DNA from: Gammaproteobacteria bacterium
GTDB lineage: Bacteria > Pseudomonadota > Gammaproteobacteria > Pseudomonadales > Pseudohongiellaceae
Assembly: GCA_002711845.1 (NCBI GenBank)
Contig: PASF01000009.1
Location: 1-64,000, forward strand
Reading direction: 5' to 3'
Length of the DNA stretch: 64,000 bases
The notes below the pieces were generated by a model. It was given only the letters and a program-made list of their open reading frames with translations. It was not told the DNA's origin and searched no databases. The number at the start of each line of letters is the position of its first letter. Within the stretch, counting starts at the first letter, position 1. Below, piece by piece: positions 62,065-64,000 of this stretch. A program made the translations under genes and the position numbers.

Positions 62065-63435
62065 TTATGCTCCTGCGTTCGATTGCGGGTGGGTGGCCTG
62101 GCCCGGGACCTGCTGCATGGCTAACAGAGAGGCTGCCGGTTTGCTCGCCATGTATCGCAGTGTGGCGATATAGGACACCAGGATGAACACGTACAGCGCC
62201 ATATAGCCAGAGAGGGTCGTCAGCATGACGCCGCTGGCATGATCAGCGACCACGTCGGCGCTGGTCAGCAGGCCCTGTACGATCCAGGGCTGCCGGCCGA
62301 TCTCGGTGACATACCAGCCCGCCAGCACAGCCACCCAGCCGGAGAAGGTCATCCAGGACGCCGCGGTCAGCAGAGCAGCGCTGGGCTTCTGTTTGCGCCT
62401 GAACAGCTCCCAGCCGGCCCACCACGACACCAGGATCATCATCATGCCAACCCCTACCATGACACGGAAAGACCAGAACACAGCCGCGACGGGCGGGTGC
62501 TCTCCTTCGAATTCGTTCAAACCTCTGACCTCACCATTGATGTCGTGGGTCAGTATCCAGCTGGCGGCGTAGGGGATTTCCAGCGCAAAGCGAGTGGTGC
62601 GGGTGGCTTCGTCCGGGAATCCGAAGACGGTAAAGGGCACGCCCCGATGTGTTTCCCAGACGCCTTCTATGGCGGCAATCTTGGCAGGCTGATGTTTCAG
62701 TGTGTTCAGGCCGTGAAGGTCACCGATGACAACCTGCAGCGGCGCGAACAGCATGGTAATCACCACCATGGCTTTGAAAATTTTGGCGGTGCCCGGACCG
62801 TCCACTTTCTGTTTCATACGCCAGGCGCTGACACCCATGACCAGAAACGCGGCGGTCAACATGGTGGCAGCCATCATGTGCGCCAGCCGGTACGGAAAGG
62901 ATGGGTTGAAAATGACAGCAGTCCAGCTGTCGACGTGGAAAACGCCGTCTTCAATAATGTAACCGGCGGGCGTCTGCATCCAGGAGTTCAGGCTCAGAAT
63001 CCAGAACGCAGACAGTGATGTGCCAACGGCCACCAGTGCGCAGGACAGCAGGTGCACTTTGTTGGATACGCGGTTTTTGCCAAACAGCATGACGCCGAGG
63101 AAGGTTGCTTCCAGAAAGAAAGCGGTCAGCACTTCGTAACCCAGCAAAGGCCCGGATATATTGCCGGTTCTCTCCATGAATCCTGGCCAGTTGGTGCCGA
63201 ACTGAAAGCTCATGGTAATGCCGGAGACCACGCCGATGGCGAAGGACAGGGCGAAAATCTTGACCCAGAAGTGGTAAGCGTTTTCCCAGTGTTTGTCGCC
63301 GGTGCTGGTGTAGCGCACGCGGAAAAACAGCAGTATCCATGCCAGACCCATGGTGATGGCCGGGAACAGAATATGGAAGCTGATATTGGCAGCGAACTGT
63401 ATTCGGGAGAGCACGAACGGATCCAAGTCAATCAT
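62065..63435 (-). CDS. cydA: Cytochrome bd ubiquinol oxidase subunit I, short Q-loop type
   Basis: A 456-residue CydA: heme ligands His21 and His186 and Met326 (E. coli His19, His186, Met393) are present, as is GRQPW near residue 367. The protein is about 67 residues shorter before the Met ligand, that is, it has the short Q-loop of the CIO (cyanide-insensitive) group. Bd oxidases are far less inhibited by sulfide than heme-copper oxidases, fitting the co-encoded SQR and PDO. ATG 63435 is chosen because homologs start at MIDLD; a longer frame would invade the peroxiredoxin gene. AGGTAGG upstream. Confidence 0.95.
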   Translation of the reverse strand: MIDLDPFVLSRIQFAANISFHILFPAITMGLAWILLFFRVRYTSTGDKHWENAYHFWVKIFALSFAIGVVSGITMSFQFGTNWPGFMERTGNISGPLLGYEVLTAFFLEATFLGVMLFGKNRVSNKVHLLSCALVAVGTSLSAFWILSLNSWMQTPAGYIIEDGVFHVDSWTAVIFNPSFPYRLAHMMAATMLTAAFLVMGVSAWRMKQKVDGPGTAKIFKAMVVITMLFAPLQVVIGDLHGLNTLKHQPAKIAAIEGVWETHRGVPFTVFGFPDEATRTTRFALEIPYAASWILTHDINGEVRGLNEFEGEHPPVAAVFWSFRVMVGVGMMMILVSWWAGWELFRRKQKPSAALLTAASWMTFSGWVAVLAGWYVTEIGRQPWIVQGLLTSADVVADHASGVMLTTLSGYMALYVFILVSYIATLRYMASKPAASLLAMQQVPGQATHPQSNAGA

Positions 63436-63456
63436 ACTGCCTACCTGTTCTGTGTT

Positions 63457-63494
63457 AAAAAAGAAGGGGGGCAGGGCGTGATCAAGCCCCTGCC
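63457..63494 (-). terminator. Intrinsic-terminator-like hairpin between peroxiredoxin and cydA
   Basis: On the minus strand GGCAGGG and CCCTGCC form a stem around an 11-base loop, followed by a C run, TTC and six T. It lies directly before cydA, so it may act as a partial terminator or attenuator rather than a full stop. Confidence 0.65.
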
Positions 63495-63502
63495 AATTAT
63501 CT

Positions 63503-64000
63503 TTACAGTGACTTCTTGCAGAAATAAAAATCGGTGCATTCGTATTCGCCCGATGCCACACGCCGATTGGCTTCATCAAAGGTCTTGGCTGGCGGCACAA
63601 TAACCTTGTCGCCGGGCTGCCAGCCTTCCGGTGTCGCGACACCATGAGCATCGCTGGTTTGCAGCGCCGTGAGTAGGCGCAGAAACTCGGCAATAGAGCG
63701 ACCGTTGGACATTGGGTAATACACCATGGCACGCAGTTTTCCTTCCGGATCAATCAGAAAAGTGGCGCGCACGGCAGAAGTATCTGAGGCACCTTCATGA
63801 ATCATGCCATATGCCTTGGCAACATCCATTTTCAGGTCGTCAATGATCGGGAAGGGTATTTCGACATCAAACTTTTCTTTGATGTTTCGCATCCAGGCAA
63901 TATGGGAATGCGTGCTGTCAATGGACAGGCCCAGTAACTCGGCGCCCAGTTTGGCGAAGGCTGGCGCCGCCTCGGCAAAGGCGATAAATTCCGTGGTGCA
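63503..64000 (-). CDS. Peroxiredoxin, Prx6/archaeal-like, 5' end outside the window
   Basis: The readable 165 residues begin with the peroxidatic cysteine motif (CTTEF, Cys encoded at the last bases of the window) and continue through LGLSIDSTHSHIAWM and the later VRATFLIDPEGKLRA strand to the C-terminal ECTDFYFCKKSL. The size and the C-terminal CxxxxxC pair are those of Prx6-type enzymes with extra C-terminal cysteines. It reduces peroxides. About 45 residues of its N-terminus lie past base 64000. First gene of the sulfide/cyd cluster seen here. Confidence 0.9.
   Translation of the reverse strand, partial: CTTEFIAFAEAAPAFAKLGAELLGLSIDSTHSHIAWMRNIKEKFDVEIPFPIIDDLKMDVAKAYGMIHEGASDTSAVRATFLIDPEGKLRAMVYYPMSNGRSIAEFLRLLTALQTSDAHGVATPEGWQPGDKVIVPPAKTFDEANRRVASGEYECTDFYFCKKSL

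Noticed and set aside
1-64000. CRISPR arrays, tRNA, rRNA and complete insertion sequences
   Set aside because: Looked for regular spaced repeats, cloverleaf-like sequences and transposase domains on both strands and found none.

Overview
The window reads as a chromosomal segment of an aerobic, heterotrophic gammaproteobacterium, probably marine or saline. This rests on recognisable gammaproteobacterial proteins (a YbiT-type ABC-F ATPase, the CbpA/CbpM pair, two-subunit pyruvate carboxylase, several TonB-dependent receptors, a BCCT transporter). The genus cannot be settled from sequence alone. No rRNA, tRNA, CRISPR array, complete insertion sequence or integrase gene was seen.

Region 1 (1 to about 8,000) is an integron gene-cassette array. 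Eight attC sites of about 74-102 bp, all in the same orientation, each follow a short, comparatively AT-rich gene. Cargo: a possible pPIWI-associated or HEPN-like protein, two GNAT acetyltransferases, a frameshifted DUF3800 gene, an alpha/beta hydrolase, a SRPBCC-like protein, a reversed YefM/YoeB toxin-antitoxin module, a GFA-family protein and a P-loop kinase-like protein. A large secreted amidase (4,486-6,186) sits in the array between what look like two broken attC halves. The orientation predicts that any integrase lies left of base 1. The last attC (7,922-7,995) is degenerate and marks the array end.

Region 2 (8,000-31,500) is ordinary chromosome. It holds a secreted beta-helix protein, a patatin, a MerR regulator divergent from a glutaredoxin-MauE fusion with a textbook MerR-type promoter, permeases and a histone-deacetylase-like hydrolase. 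A minus-strand run of porin, BCCT transporter, CBS/DUF294 nucleotidyltransferase and DnaQ-like exonuclease follows. Then come a membrane LuxR regulator, a K+-channel-like protein, a GGDEF protein, pycAB and a secreted PHP hydrolase.

Region 3 (31,500-48,800) is rich in outer-membrane transport. An Oar-like TonB receptor is coupled to a secreted nucleotide pyrophosphatase/phosphodiesterase-type enzyme. After a periplasmic rhodanese, a cytochrome c lipoprotein and cbpAM comes a tightly overlapping minus-strand operon of siderophore-type receptor, ABC ATPase and two DUF3526 permeases, running on into an ACR3-type permease. This is the best candidate for an undescribed system. Next to it are a cytochrome b561 gene remnant and a Fur-box-controlled FecA-like receptor.

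Region 4 (48,800-64,000) carries an MscS channel, a secreted double-VOC protein, gamma-glutamyltransferase, a lone dihydrolipoamide-dehydrogenase-like flavoprotein, dodecin, ybiT and a DUF3365 heme lipoprotein. It ends with a compact minus-strand cluster of peroxiredoxin (cut by the window edge), cydA, cydB, persulfide dioxygenase and sulfide:quinone oxidoreductase. That set makes sense as a sulfide-oxidation/sulfide-tolerant respiration unit.
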